From: Microbacterium sp. ET2
GTDB taxonomy: Bacteria; Actinomycetota; Actinomycetes; Actinomycetales; Microbacteriaceae
Length of the DNA stretch: 64,000 bases
Direction of reading: 5' to 3'
Assembly: GCF_030347395.1 (NCBI RefSeq)
Contig: NZ_CP128170.1
Coordinates: forward strand, 2,046,001 to 2,110,000
Below are positions 8,361 to 16,758 of the stretch, in pieces. Position numbers and translations under genes: made by a program. The stretch's first letter is position 1, and the number at the start of each line of letters is the position of its first letter. The notes beneath the pieces are model-generated. The model saw nothing but the letters and a program-made list of their open reading frames with translations. It made no database searches and was not told where the DNA came from.

Positions 8361-9644
8361 ATGCGGCTGCGTTCGGATCGATCGCGCGCCCTTCGTGGCG
8401 CCCTCGCGGCGGTCGTCGCAGGTGCGGTCGCCATCGGGCTGACGGCCTGCTCTCCCGACCAGACGGTGCCGATCGACGTACCCGCGCAGGTCGACGGCGC
8501 CCTTCCCGACGACATCGTCACTCAGCTGCAGGACGCCGTGACCTTCACGATGGCCGCCACCGGGTCATCCGGCGCCGTCGTGGGCGTCTGGGCGCCCTGG
8601 AGCGGATCATGGGTGTCGGGGGTCGGGACGACCGCCCCCGGCGGCGCGGAGACGTCCGCCGACAGCGCCTTCCGCGCCGGACAGGTGACGCGGGCCATGA
8701 CCTGCGACGCGGTCTACCTCGTCGCGGAGCGGGGACTGATCGACCTCGACGCGCCCATCACCGACTATGTCTCGGGTTTCGCCGGACTCGCCGACGTCAC
8801 CGTCGAGCAGCTGTGCGACGGCACCTCGGGACTCGGCGACTACGCACCCCGTCTGCAGAGCAGTTTCCTCACCACACCCGACCGCGTCTGGAACCCGAGG
8901 GAGCTCGCCGGATACGGCGTCGGCACGACCGCCGACGTGACGCCCGGCGCTGCGTTCCGCGACTCCGACTCGGGATACCTGCTCGCCGGGCTCATCCTGG
9001 AACGCGCGACAGGCCAGACCGCGGCCGAGGTGCTGCAGGACGAGGTCTTCACCCCGCTCGCCCTCGACGCCACCCGGCTTCCGGGCGGAGCGGCAGCGGC
9101 GCCGGCGACCGAGGGTGCGGTGCTCGACGGACTCTGGTCACCCGACATCGAAGGCGGCGTCGACTGCGCCGAGCCGCTGAACATCACCGAGGCCTCGGCG
9201 AGCTTCGGCTGGACCGACGCCGGCGTGGTGACGACGATCGACGACCTCGGTCGCTACGCCCAGGGCCTGGCCGCCAACGCCCTCGGCATCGACACCGACC
9301 AGCGCTACGACGCACCGCTTCCGCCCTACGACGGCGCACCGTCGTGGCAGACCACCGCCGGCGGCGTCGTCCAGGCGGGGTCGATGATCGGCCAGTACGG
9401 CTCGACCCCCGGGTACATCACCGCCACCTTCGCCGACCCGCAGACCGGCCTGACCGTCGCCGTCTCGCTGAACAACTCGCGCGCCAACGACGGGATCGGA
9501 GCGTTCCTGGCCTGGCAGCTCGCGGCGGTCGCGTCGAAGGCGCCCGCCGCGTCGGGGCAGACAGCACCCGAGGCGGGTCTTCCCTGGACTCCCGAGCAGC
9601 AGCGCGACGCGATCGCCCAGAACGCGATCTGCCCCCTCCCGTGA
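8361..9644 (+). CDS. Serine beta-lactamase-fold lipoprotein, probably inactive
   Basis: 427 residues with a lipoprotein signal ending in the lipobox LTAC (Cys ~30). The fold is that of class C beta-lactamase / D-Ala-D-Ala carboxypeptidase, as seen in GLIDLDAPITDYVSGFAGLADVTVEQLCDGTSGL and PGAAFRDSDSGYLLAGLILE. The catalytic motifs are degenerate: the usual SxxK (FRIGSVTK) reads FRAGQVTR, the YSN motif reads DSD, and the third motif reads YGSTPGY. Without the Ser nucleophile and the Lys it is unlikely to hydrolyse lactams or peptides. A binding or scaffold role at the cell surface is inferred. Confidence 0.85.
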   Translation: MRLRSDRSRALRGALAAVVAGAVAIGLTACSPDQTVPIDVPAQVDGALPDDIVTQLQDAVTFTMAATGSSGAVVGVWAPWSGSWVSGVGTTAPGGAETSADSAFRAGQVTRAMTCDAVYLVAERGLIDLDAPITDYVSGFAGLADVTVEQLCDGTSGLGDYAPRLQSSFLTTPDRVWNPRELAGYGVGTTADVTPGAAFRDSDSGYLLAGLILERATGQTAAEVLQDEVFTPLALDATRLPGGAAAAPATEGAVLDGLWSPDIEGGVDCAEPLNITEASASFGWTDAGVVTTIDDLGRYAQGLAANALGIDTDQRYDAPLPPYDGAPSWQTTAGGVVQAGSMIGQYGSTPGYITATFADPQTGLTVAVSLNNSRANDGIGAFLAWQLAAVASKAPAASGQTAPEAGLPWTPEQQRDAIAQNAICPLP

Positions 9645-9657
9645 CCGCGCCGGTCTC

Positions 9658-10530
9658 GTGAGCACGCGGGCGCCGAGCCCCGCCGTCCTCCTCGTGGTGG
9701 CGGGCCTGGCCTGCCAGGAGGTGGGTGCCTCGATCGCGGTGCTGCTGTTCCCGCAGGTCGGGCCGCTCGGCATGGTGCTGCTGCGATTGGCCTTCTCCGC
9801 CGTGCTGCTGCTGGCGGTCGCCCGCCCCGCGCTCCGCGGGCATTCGCGGGCGGCGTGGCGCGCCGTCATCCTGTTCGGTCTCGTCCTGGCCCTGATGAAC
9901 GGACTGTTCTACCTCGCGCTCGAACGCCTCGCTCTCGGGGTGACGGTCACGATCGAGGTGCTCGGCCCCCTGGTCCTGTCGATCGTCGCCTCCAAGCGTG
10001 CCTCGGCGTGGCTGTGGGCGGTGCTGGCTTTCGCAGGTGTGGTCGCGCTCGGCGGCGGGGGGTGGGACCGCCTCGACCCCATCGGCGTGCTCTACGCGCT
10101 CGGCGCCGCAGCGAGCTGGGCGTTCTACATCCTCGCCTCAGCGCGCGTCGGGCGGGAGTTCCCGAAGCTCGACGGACTCGCCATCGCCATGGCCGTCGGT
10201 GCCGTCGTGATGCTGCCGCTCGGGATCTGGGATGCGGGGCCCGCGCTCCTCCGCTGGGATCTCCTGGCGCTCGGAGCGGCCGTGGCGGTGCTGTCGTCGA
10301 CCATCCCCTACGCACTCGAGCTCATCGCCCTCCGCCGGCTGCCCGCGGCGGCTTTCGCGATCCTCATGAGCCTCGCTCCGGCCACCGCCGCCCTCGCTGG
10401 ATTCATCCTGCTCGGCCAGGAGCTCGCCTGGCTCGAGCTCGTCGGCATCGCCCTCGTGATCGCGGCGAGCATCGGAGCCGTGCGTTCGTCGGCCCGCGCC
10501 GCGCGCGAGACCGCCGAGCCGTTGCCGTAG
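9658..10530 (+). CDS. EamA-family exporter, RhtA-like
   Basis: 290-residue inner-membrane transporter of the drug/metabolite (EamA) superfamily with about ten helices in two repeats. The sequence resembles RhtA-type threonine/homoserine exporters (QEVGASIAVLLFP near the N-terminus, STIPYALELIALRRLPAAAFAIL in the second repeat). The substrate is inferred only. The GTG start lies 13 bp after the upstream lipoprotein stop, so the two may be cotranscribed. A GntR regulator follows. Confidence 0.85.
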   Translation: MSTRAPSPAVLLVVAGLACQEVGASIAVLLFPQVGPLGMVLLRLAFSAVLLLAVARPALRGHSRAAWRAVILFGLVLALMNGLFYLALERLALGVTVTIEVLGPLVLSIVASKRASAWLWAVLAFAGVVALGGGGWDRLDPIGVLYALGAAASWAFYILASARVGREFPKLDGLAIAMAVGAVVMLPLGIWDAGPALLRWDLLALGAAVAVLSSTIPYALELIALRRLPAAAFAILMSLAPATAALAGFILLGQELAWLELVGIALVIAASIGAVRSSARAARETAEPLP

Positions 10531-10561
10531 CGCCGGGACACCGCGCGGTTGCGCCGATGCC

Positions 10562-10574
10562 GCACACTGTGTGC
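10562..10574. promoter_or_regulatory. Palindromic operator before GntR regulator
   Basis: GCACACTGTGTGC is a perfect 13-bp palindrome ending 10 bp before the regulator's GTG start. GntR regulators commonly bind such palindromes and autoregulate; that it is the operator is inferred. Confidence 0.5.
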
Positions 10575-10584
10575 AATATGTCAG

Positions 10585-11244
10585 GTGCCGATCCCTCCCG
10601 CCTCCCCGTCGCTTCCGCGCAGCCTGCTCCGCGATGACGTCTACCGTCGACTCCGCGACGCGATCGTCGACGGCACGTTCGAACCCGGGGAGCAGCTGAA
10701 GGACGGCGATCTCGCCGCATGGCTCGGCGTGAGCCGCACCCCGGTGCGCGAAGCGCTGCTGCGACTCGGCGGCAGCGGGCTGGTCGTGTCGCAGCCGGGT
10801 CGCTCGACCACGGTGAGCCCGATCGAGGAGTCCGCACTCCGCGACGCGCGCGACGTCGTCGCGGCCATGCACGAACTCGCCGTCCGCGAGACGGTCGGGC
10901 GGCTCACTCCGGCCGACATCGCAGGCATGCGCGACGCCAACCGGCGTTTCACCGCGGCCGCGGAGCGCGGTGACGTCTCGGCAGCCCTCGACGCCGACGA
11001 CGAGCTGCACGCGGTCCCCGTCGAGGCCCTCGGCAATGCCGCCGTCGTGACGGTGCTCGAGCAGTTCGGTCCGATCGTCCGCCGCGCCGAGCGCCTGCGC
11101 TTCGGCAGTGACGCACCGGCGGCCGCGGAGCGCCACGAGCGCTTCATCGTGCTGTGCGAGAAGAAGGATGCCGCGGCCGCGGCCGCCATGGCCTACGAGA
11201 CCTGGCACACGCTCCCGGTCCGTGCCCGGGACGCGGTCGAATGA
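10585..11244 (+). CDS. GntR-family (FadR subfamily) regulator
   Basis: 219-residue transcription factor. The N-terminal winged helix (~5-75) has the GntR signature DYRRL-like start (DDVYRRLRDAIVDGTFEPG) and the recognition segment LGVSRTPVREALLRL. The C-terminal half is a shortened, helical FCD-type effector domain. The GTG at 10585 was chosen because the reading frame further upstream would run through the palindromic operator. Its stop overlaps an in-frame ATG of the next gene region. The ligand is unknown; the adjacent exporter is a candidate target. Confidence 0.8.
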   Translation: MPIPPASPSLPRSLLRDDVYRRLRDAIVDGTFEPGEQLKDGDLAAWLGVSRTPVREALLRLGGSGLVVSQPGRSTTVSPIEESALRDARDVVAAMHELAVRETVGRLTPADIAGMRDANRRFTAAAERGDVSAALDADDELHAVPVEALGNAAVVTVLEQFGPIVRRAERLRFGSDAPAAAERHERFIVLCEKKDAAAAAAMAYETWHTLPVRARDAVE

Positions 11245-11264
11245 CGAAGGAAACGAGGAACGAG

Positions 11265-11606
11265 ATGTCGATCGTCCATGTCGTGCTCATCCAGTGGCCG
11301 AGTGGGGTCTCGCCGGCCAGGGTTGAGCGCGCCCGTGTCCTCGCGCGCGAGTTCCCCGATCGGATCGGCGGGCTGAGCATCGTCGAGGGGCCGAGTGTGA
11401 GCGGCGAGGGGCTGGAGCGGGGGAACGACTACGGGATGGTGGTGACGTTCCGCGACCGGAATGCCCTCGAGCACTACCTGCCGCATCCCGTGCACCAGGA
11501 GTTCGTGCGCGTCCTCGAGGAGCAGCCGCCGGCTCAGGTGACCGTCTTCGACATCACGGGCGCGTCTTCCGCGGCAGAGACGCCCGGGAGTACGCCTCCC
11601 GGGTGA
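11265..11606 (+). CDS. Dabb-domain (stress-responsive A/B barrel) protein
   Basis: 113 residues beginning MSIVHVVLIQWPSGVSP, typical of the dimeric alpha+beta barrel Dabb family (PF07876). Later motifs are GNDYGMVVTFRDRNALEHYLPHPVHQEF. Family members have varied or unknown roles. The ATG at 11265 is chosen because the domain begins there; another in-frame ATG at 11241 overlaps the gntR stop. The spacing suggests cotranscription with gntR. A Ser/Thr/Pro-rich tail ends the protein. Confidence 0.75.
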   Translation: MSIVHVVLIQWPSGVSPARVERARVLAREFPDRIGGLSIVEGPSVSGEGLERGNDYGMVVTFRDRNALEHYLPHPVHQEFVRVLEEQPPAQVTVFDITGASSAAETPGSTPPG

Positions 11607-11697
11607 CGGGGTCCGAAGGTGTGCCGGGAATGGTGACGTTCCGGTGTGTGGGTCGCTGCGCGTCGGCGCAGGCTCGCAACCAGGGCTATCACTCTTG

Positions 11698-11730
11698 TTA
11701 TTCCTGTTTGTAGTATCTAAACAGGAATAA
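11698..11730. promoter_or_regulatory. Inverted repeat before the Fic gene
   Basis: TTATTCCTGTTT, 9 bp, AAACAGGAATAA: a perfect 12-bp-arm inverted repeat in an AT-rich island, ending 14 bp before the Fic start. The position over the likely promoter suggests an operator, possibly bound by the Fic protein's own C-terminal helix-turn-helix. Confidence 0.6.
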
Positions 11731-11744
11731 CGGAAGAGCTATTC

Positions 11745-12956
11745 ATGGTTACCGAGCTCGCAACAAGCGACTGGCCGCCGCACGGCGCGGAGGTGGTTCC
11801 CTGGCGTCAGGAGCGTCGCGGCGGCAGCCGGGAGGACCGGGTGCTCACCGAGGTCACGACCTCGATGCCACCGCTGATCGCGGAACTCGATTACGCCATC
11901 CCTGCTGATCTGACGGCGCTGAGCGAGCGCGCACTCGTCGTGCTGGGAGCGATGGACGGTGAGGCGACAGGGCAGCCTGCCGCGATGGCGCGTTTCATGA
12001 TCCGGAGCGAGTCGGTCGCATCCTCGAAGATCGAGCGCATTTCGGCGAGCACGGAGGACTTCGCCCGTGCACTGGCCGGCCAGAGATCGAACTCTTCGGC
12101 ACTCAGCATGGTCGCGGCCAGTACTGCGCTGGCGACGATGGTCACATCCGCCGGGTCGCGCGGCACGATCGACAAGGCCGACATCCTCGCCGCGCACGAA
12201 GCTCTGATGCGCGACGACCTTGCCGAGGGTCCGTACGCGGGGACGCTGCGCGACAGTCAGAACTGGATCGGTGGCAGCGACAACAGCCCGCGCAACGCGC
12301 TCTTCGTCCCGCCCCCGCAGGGTCGGGTGGACGAGCTGCTCGATGACCTCATCGTCTTCGCGAATCGGGATGACCTCCCGACGATGGCGCAGGTGACCAT
12401 CGCGCACGCGCAGTTCGAATCGATCCACCCTTTCGGGGACGGCAACGGCCGTACCGGTCGCGCCCTCATCGGCGCGATTCTCCGACGTCGCGGTGTCACA
12501 CCGCAGACCGTCGTGCCCGTCGCCAGCGGCCTGCTCGCCCGCCGCGGCGACTACTTCGACGGGCTCGGCAGCTATAGGGCTGGTCACGTTCGGCCGCTGC
12601 TCGAGCTGATGCTCCGCTCCGCTGTCGCCGCGGCCGAGGAGGGCCGAATCTCTGTGCAGCGGATCAAGCAGTTCCCGCAGCAGTGGGAAGCGCAACTCGA
12701 CGTGCGTCGCGGCTCCACCGCAGCCCTGCTCATCCCGGCGTTCTTCGACAACCCGGTCATGAGTGTCGCCGATATCGAGCGGGTCGTCGGCCCGGTGTCG
12801 CAGAAGCTCTACAACGCGATCGCCAGACTGGAGGACGCGGGCATCGTCCAGGAAATGACCGGCCGAAAGCGGGACCGAGTCTGGGCGGCTGTCGATCTGA
12901 TGGCAGAACTCGAGGATCTCGACGGGCGGATCGCCGCCGCGATGGAGACGATCTGA
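11745..12956 (+). CDS. Fic-family AMP-transferase-like protein with C-terminal HTH
   Basis: 403 residues. The N-terminal Fic-like helical region carries a class II inhibitory-helix-like motif SSKIER (~87-92; family SxxxE[G/N]). The Fic core (~125-270) contains the catalytic motif HPFGDGNGRTGR, intact for nucleotide transfer to a target hydroxyl. The C-terminal ~90 residues (FDNPVMSVADIERVVGPVSQKLYNAI) look like a winged helix. This architecture is common in stand-alone bacterial Fic proteins. The target is unknown. The gene stands alone with a strong inverted repeat at its promoter, consistent with autoregulation. The Arg at the motif's last position is a slight deviation. Confidence 0.88.
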   Translation: MVTELATSDWPPHGAEVVPWRQERRGGSREDRVLTEVTTSMPPLIAELDYAIPADLTALSERALVVLGAMDGEATGQPAAMARFMIRSESVASSKIERISASTEDFARALAGQRSNSSALSMVAASTALATMVTSAGSRGTIDKADILAAHEALMRDDLAEGPYAGTLRDSQNWIGGSDNSPRNALFVPPPQGRVDELLDDLIVFANRDDLPTMAQVTIAHAQFESIHPFGDGNGRTGRALIGAILRRRGVTPQTVVPVASGLLARRGDYFDGLGSYRAGHVRPLLELMLRSAVAAAEEGRISVQRIKQFPQQWEAQLDVRRGSTAALLIPAFFDNPVMSVADIERVVGPVSQKLYNAIARLEDAGIVQEMTGRKRDRVWAAVDLMAELEDLDGRIAAAMETI

Positions 12957-13033
12957 CCGTTCGTGCTCCTGGCTTCGTCTCGCTGCTCTAGCCCTACTTC
13001 AGCTTCTTGTTCTTCGTGGCGGTGATCGTCAGG

Positions 13034-13107
13034 TGGAGGGGGTGACGGGAATCGAACCCGCGCTCTCAGCTTGGGAAGCTGATGTTCTGCCATTGAACTA
13101 CACCCCC
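13034..13107 (-). tRNA. tRNA-Gly (anticodon CCC)
   Basis: On the minus strand the cloverleaf has a 7-bp acceptor GGGGGTG/CACCCCC, a D arm GTTCAATGGCAGAAC, an anticodon stem TCAGC/GCTGA with loop TTCCCAA (anticodon CCC), a T arm with TTCGATT, discriminator T and an encoded CCA. The overall sequence is like bacterial glycine tRNAs of the CCC class. Confidence 0.92.
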
Positions 13108-13168
13108 GGAGGGTGCGCCCGAAGCGCCTCGCAAGGATAACACCAGCGACAGCGATAGTCTGATCCGC

Positions 13169-13774
13169 GTGCTGCTGAGCGACCGCGACATCCGCTCCGA
13201 GATCGACGCCGAACGCATCGGTCTCGCGCCGTGGGATCCCGCGATGGTGCAGCCCTCGAGCGTCGATGTGCGCCTGGACCGCTACTTCCGGCTCTTCGAC
13301 AACCACAAGTACCCGTTCATCGACCCGGCGCTGGACCAGCCCGACCTCACCCATCTCATCGAGGTCGACCCGGCCGAGCCGTTCATCCTGCACCCGGGCG
13401 AGTTCGCGCTCGGGGCGACGTTCGAGCAGGTGAGCCTCCCCGACGACATCGCCGCGCGCCTGGAGGGGAAGTCGTCGCTGGGGCGGCTGGGTCTTCTCAC
13501 CCACTCCACCGCCGGCTTCATCGACCCGGGTTTCACCGGGCACGTCACGCTCGAGCTGTCGAACGTCGCGACCCTGCCGATCAAGCTGTGGCCGGGGATG
13601 AAGATCGGGCAGCTCTGCTTCTTCCGCCTCTCCTCGCCCACGCAGACGCCCTACGGTTCAGGGCCGTACGGCAATCGGTATCAGGGTCAGCGGGGTCCGA
13701 CGGCGTCGCGCTCTCACCTGAACTTCCACGTCACCGACGTCGGCGCCACCGACGCCGGAGCCCGCGGCGCCTGA
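13169..13774 (+). CDS. dcd: dCTP deaminase
   Basis: 201 residues. Deaminates dCTP to dUTP; in several Actinobacteria the enzyme also hydrolyses dUTP to dUMP. Visible family motifs are MLLSDRDIR at the start, QPSSVDVRL, the substrate-binding [11 protein letters not shown] and the [19 protein letters not shown] segment carrying the catalytic Glu. The C-terminal [11 protein letters not shown] closes the active site. The GTG start leads straight into the conserved N-terminus. tRNA-Gly lies divergently upstream. Confidence 0.95.
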   Translation: MLLSDRDIRSEIDAERIGLAPWDPAMVQPSSVDVRLDRYFRLFDNHKYPFIDPALDQPDLTHLIEVDPAEPFILHPGEFALGATFEQVSLPDDIAARLEGKSSLGRLGLLTHSTAGFIDPGFTGHVTLELSNVATLPIKLWPGMKIGQLCFFRLSSPTQTPYGSGPYGNRYQGQRGPTASRSHLNFHVTDVGATDAGARGA

Positions 13775-13835
13775 ACGCCACGGGCTCCGCTGTCAACCCT
13801 TTGCCGCCAGGAGGCAGACGGGTCAGGCTGAAGGC

Positions 13836-13994
13836 ATGCCCGTACTCGCACTCATCCTGCTCATCGTCGGAATCGTCCTTCTGCTCCTCGGCTTGTTCGT
13901 CGAGGCGGTGAAGTTCCTGCTCTGGCTGGGCATCGTCCTGCTCGTGCTGGCCGTGATCGCCTGGCTGATGCGCTTCATCCGCCGGCAGACCTGA
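13836..13994 (+). CDS. Small hydrophobic membrane protein
   Basis: 52 residues with two membrane helices (MPVLALILLIVGIVLLLLG and FLLWLGIVLLVLAVIAWLM) and a basic tail FIRRQT. GGAGG occurs 25 bp upstream and AAGG just before the ATG. Short two-helix proteins like this are widespread in Actinobacteria and have no assigned role. Confidence 0.6.
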   Translation: MPVLALILLIVGIVLLLLGLFVEAVKFLLWLGIVLLVLAVIAWLMRFIRRQT

Positions 13995-14005
13995 TCCGGC
14001 TCCCG

Positions 14006-14599
14006 TCAGACCGCGTCCGCGTCGGGACGGGGACCGGCACCGCGGAAGCCGTGGTGGGGATTGCCGCCGAAGCGGCGGCCGGGGCCGTCTTCATCGCCGG
14101 GACGGGGTTCGCCCGGCGCGAAGGGCCGGAGACCGAAGCGGTGGCGTGGATGCCGCAGCGCACCGCGCCACGGACGAGGGTCATCCTCGGAGAACCCGAG
14201 CTCCCGCGCGATCGCCTCGAGGGAGGCGATCGTCGTGCGGTAGTCCTCGGGGGAGACGGCGTCGGAGACGCGGGCACGGACGCCGCTGACCGTGTCGGCC
14301 AGGAGGTCGCGCCGGGCGCGCCCCTCGGTCGTCAGGGTCCAGTCGTCGCCGTCGCGATCGACCAGGCCACGATCGGCGAGGTGTCGGAGCATCTTCGGTC
14401 TGCGGGCGAGACGGTCGCGGAACCCGCGGGCGTCGACGTCGCCTGCGAGCACATTCAGCACCATCCATTCTCGCCGGTCGGCATCGTGGGCGGCGAGCGC
14501 CGCGTCGACCTCGCGTGAGATCAGGGCCTCAGTCGCCCGGAGCCAGAAGCCGAGCGGGCGGTCTGGTGTGTTCGGGGTGTCGGGTGATTCGGTGTTCAT
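14006..14599 (-). CDS. MarR-like winged-helix regulator
   Basis: 197 residues from the ATG at 14599. Residues ~10-110 look like a MarR winged helix (FWLRATEALISREVDAAL, then LARRPKMLRHLADRGLVDRDGDDWTLTTEGRARR). The C-terminal third is Gly/Pro/His/Arg-rich (RHPRHRFGLRPF..., GGNPHHGFRGAGPRPD) and might bind metal or be disordered. It is divergent from another MarR gene across a palindrome-rich intergenic region, so the pair may share operators. Confidence 0.75.
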   Translation of the reverse strand: MNTESPDTPNTPDRPLGFWLRATEALISREVDAALAAHDADRREWMVLNVLAGDVDARGFRDRLARRPKMLRHLADRGLVDRDGDDWTLTTEGRARRDLLADTVSGVRARVSDAVSPEDYRTTIASLEAIARELGFSEDDPRPWRGALRHPRHRFGLRPFAPGEPRPGDEDGPGRRFGGNPHHGFRGAGPRPDADAV

Positions 14600-14648
14600 G
14601 GTGTCCTTCCGATCGTCGCGCACGGCGACGAGATTCATATGTCATAAG

Positions 14649-14689
14649 GCATGTACATGCAGTGTGACATGCATCTCAAATGCATGTCA
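14649..14689. promoter_or_regulatory. Twin palindromic operators between divergent MarR genes
   Basis: GCATGTACATGC (14649-14660) is a perfect palindrome. It is followed by TGACATGCAT / ATGCATGTCA (14665-14689), perfect 10-bp arms around 5 bp. A further GGCATGTA half-site sits at 14693. All share the GCATGT core, the expected pattern for MarR dimers. Confidence 0.65.
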
Positions 14690-14710
14690 AGTGGCATGTA
14701 TTCTGGACGG

Positions 14711-15280
14711 GTGAGCGATCCGCTGTCCGACCCGTCGCCGGATCCCTCGGACCGCTTCGCCGCGGCCGATCAGATCGCCGCAGCTCTGGCCCGGCTCCGA
14801 CCCCGTCGCGGCGGGCCGCCCTGGACGGGGCGCGGCGACACCGAAGGCGCCGGCCCGCGGCATCCGTGGTCCGAGCGGGGACCGCGCGGTCACCGGGGCC
14901 CGCCGGCTGCCGGTCCCGAGGCCGCCGCCATGCCCCCGCACTTCGGCGGACCTGCGCGCCTGCGACTGCTCGAGTCTCTCGCCGCGGCCGCGCATCCGCT
15001 GAGCGTCGGCGAGATCGGCGAGGCGATCGGCGTCGACCAGCCCCGCGCTTCGCGTCTGGTGCAGCAGTGCGTGCAGCTCGACCTGGTGCGCCGCGAAGCC
15101 GACCCCGACGACGCCCGGCGCACCCGCGTCGCGCTGACCGACGCCGGGAGACGGCTCGTGCGAGGGTTCCGCGGCGAGCGACGCGAGGCCATCGCCCAGG
15201 CTCTGGAGACCTTCACCGAGGACGAGCGCACCGAGCTCGCGCGCCTGCTCGCAAAGCTCGCCGACAACCTCAGCGGCTGA
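14711..15280 (+). CDS. MarR-family regulator
   Basis: 189 residues from the GTG at 14711. An earlier in-frame start would run through the palindromes. A low-complexity Pro/Gly/Arg-rich N-terminal ~75 residues precedes a clear MarR winged helix (PARLRLLESLAAAAHPLSVGEIGEAIGVDQPRASRLVQQCVQLDLVRREADPDDARRTRVALTDAGRR, given here only for its order: helix 1, helix-turn-helix, wing). The wing motif DPDDARRTRV is classic. A likely -10 (TATTCT, 14699) lies only 7 bp before the GTG, so translation may be leaderless or nearly so. Confidence 0.8.
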   Translation: MSDPLSDPSPDPSDRFAAADQIAAALARLRPRRGGPPWTGRGDTEGAGPRHPWSERGPRGHRGPPAAGPEAAAMPPHFGGPARLRLLESLAAAAHPLSVGEIGEAIGVDQPRASRLVQQCVQLDLVRREADPDDARRTRVALTDAGRRLVRGFRGERREAIAQALETFTEDERTELARLLAKLADNLSG

Positions 15281-15292
15281 CCCCTCGGCCCG

Positions 15293-16696
15293 TCAGCGCG
15301 GAGCGCGCACGGGCAGCAGCAGCAGCAGTCCGACGAGCAGGACGAGCACGATCCCCAGGATGCCGAACGCGGTGACGCCTCCGATGATGATGAAGACCGA
15401 CCACATCGCCGACGCCATCCAGCTCGCGGCGCGTCCCGTCGTGGCATAGAGGCCGAAGATCTCGCCCTCCCGGCCGGCCGGCGTGACGCGCGAGAGGAAC
15501 GATCGCGCGGCAGCCTGAGCGGGGCCCACGAACGCGCAGAGGATGAGACCGCCGATCCAGAACACCGTGGTCCCGGCGTCGACGAGGAAGAAGACGGCGA
15601 GCCCTGCGATCACCATGCCGCTCAGTGAGAACACGATCACCGACTTCGGGCCGAAACGGTCGTCGAAGCGCCCGGCGATGATGGTCGACACACCGGCGAC
15701 GAGGTTCGCGGCGACGCCGAAGATCACGAGGTCCAGGAACTCGAAGCCGAACACCTGCGCGGCGATGACGGCCCCGAAGGCGAACACACCGCCGAGTCCG
15801 TCGCGGAAGACGGCGCTGGCCAGGAGGAACCAGAACGTCTGGCGGGTGCCCGGGTTCTTGTAGAGGCCGATGACATCTCGGATCAGCAGGCCGTAGGCGG
15901 CGAAGAATCCCACCTTGCGCTCGGGGCGACCCACGGAGGGCTCCGGCACGGCGAGGAAGATCGGGATCGAGAAGACGATCGCCCAGATCGCACAGCCGAC
16001 GGCGATGATCCGGAACGGAAGGCCATCGGCTTCGGAGATGCCGAACCAGTCGGCGCTGTAGAACACGATCACCAGCACCAGGGCGACGATGCCGCCGAGG
16101 TAGCCGAAGCCCCACCCGAGCCCGGACACCCGGCCGATCGTCTTCCGGTTCGCGATGCCGATGAGCATCGCGTTGGAGTTGACCGCCGCGATCTCGCCGA
16201 ACACGGTGCCGGCGGAGATGAGCGCGACACCCAGCCAGAAGTACGCCGGCGCGGGTTCGACGAACCACAGCCCGAACATGCAGAGGATGAGCGCGCCCGT
16301 ACCGATTCCGAGCCAGAGCTTCTGGCGTCCGCGGGCGTCGGCCTGCTGCCCGAGGATCGGCGCGATCGCGAGGATCAGCAGGCCCGCGATCGTGCCACCC
16401 CAGCCGAGCCCGACGGCGAGGTCGGCGAGGGCCGCCTCCTTCGCCGGCGCATCGTTCGGGAGAGCTGCGACGTCGGCCGGCAGGAAGGCGTCGGTCGTGA
16501 GGTACAGGGCGGTGAAGATGAAGGTGAGGATGACCGTGTTGAACGGCTGCGTCGCCCAGTCCCACAGCGCCCAGGCATAGATCTGGCGCCGCGGCGCGGC
16601 GCGATCCTCCCGGAGGTCCAGCCCCATCACCGGGACGGCGGCGCTGTCAGCGGCTGCGGGGGGTTTCATAGGACGGGCCTCGTCGCGCGAACTCAT
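15293..16696 (-). CDS. MFS transporter, Atg22/UMF1-like
   Basis: 467-residue transporter with about 12 helices. The N-terminal signature AWALWDWATQPFNTVILTF is that of the Atg22-like / UMF1 branch of the major facilitator superfamily, whose yeast member exports amino acids from vacuoles. The substrate here is unknown. It lies downstream of the response regulator on the same strand with a ~60-bp gap and could be cotranscribed. Confidence 0.85.
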   Translation of the reverse strand: MSSRDEARPMKPPAAADSAAVPVMGLDLREDRAAPRRQIYAWALWDWATQPFNTVILTFIFTALYLTTDAFLPADVAALPNDAPAKEAALADLAVGLGWGGTIAGLLILAIAPILGQQADARGRQKLWLGIGTGALILCMFGLWFVEPAPAYFWLGVALISAGTVFGEIAAVNSNAMLIGIANRKTIGRVSGLGWGFGYLGGIVALVLVIVFYSADWFGISEADGLPFRIIAVGCAIWAIVFSIPIFLAVPEPSVGRPERKVGFFAAYGLLIRDVIGLYKNPGTRQTFWFLLASAVFRDGLGGVFAFGAVIAAQVFGFEFLDLVIFGVAANLVAGVSTIIAGRFDDRFGPKSVIVFSLSGMVIAGLAVFFLVDAGTTVFWIGGLILCAFVGPAQAAARSFLSRVTPAGREGEIFGLYATTGRAASWMASAMWSVFIIIGGVTAFGILGIVLVLLVGLLLLLPVRAPR

Positions 16697-16758
16697 GCGC
16701 TCACGCTAGGACCGGCGGGTGAACGCGGGAAGAACCGCCGCGCCGCACGGTCGCGGGC

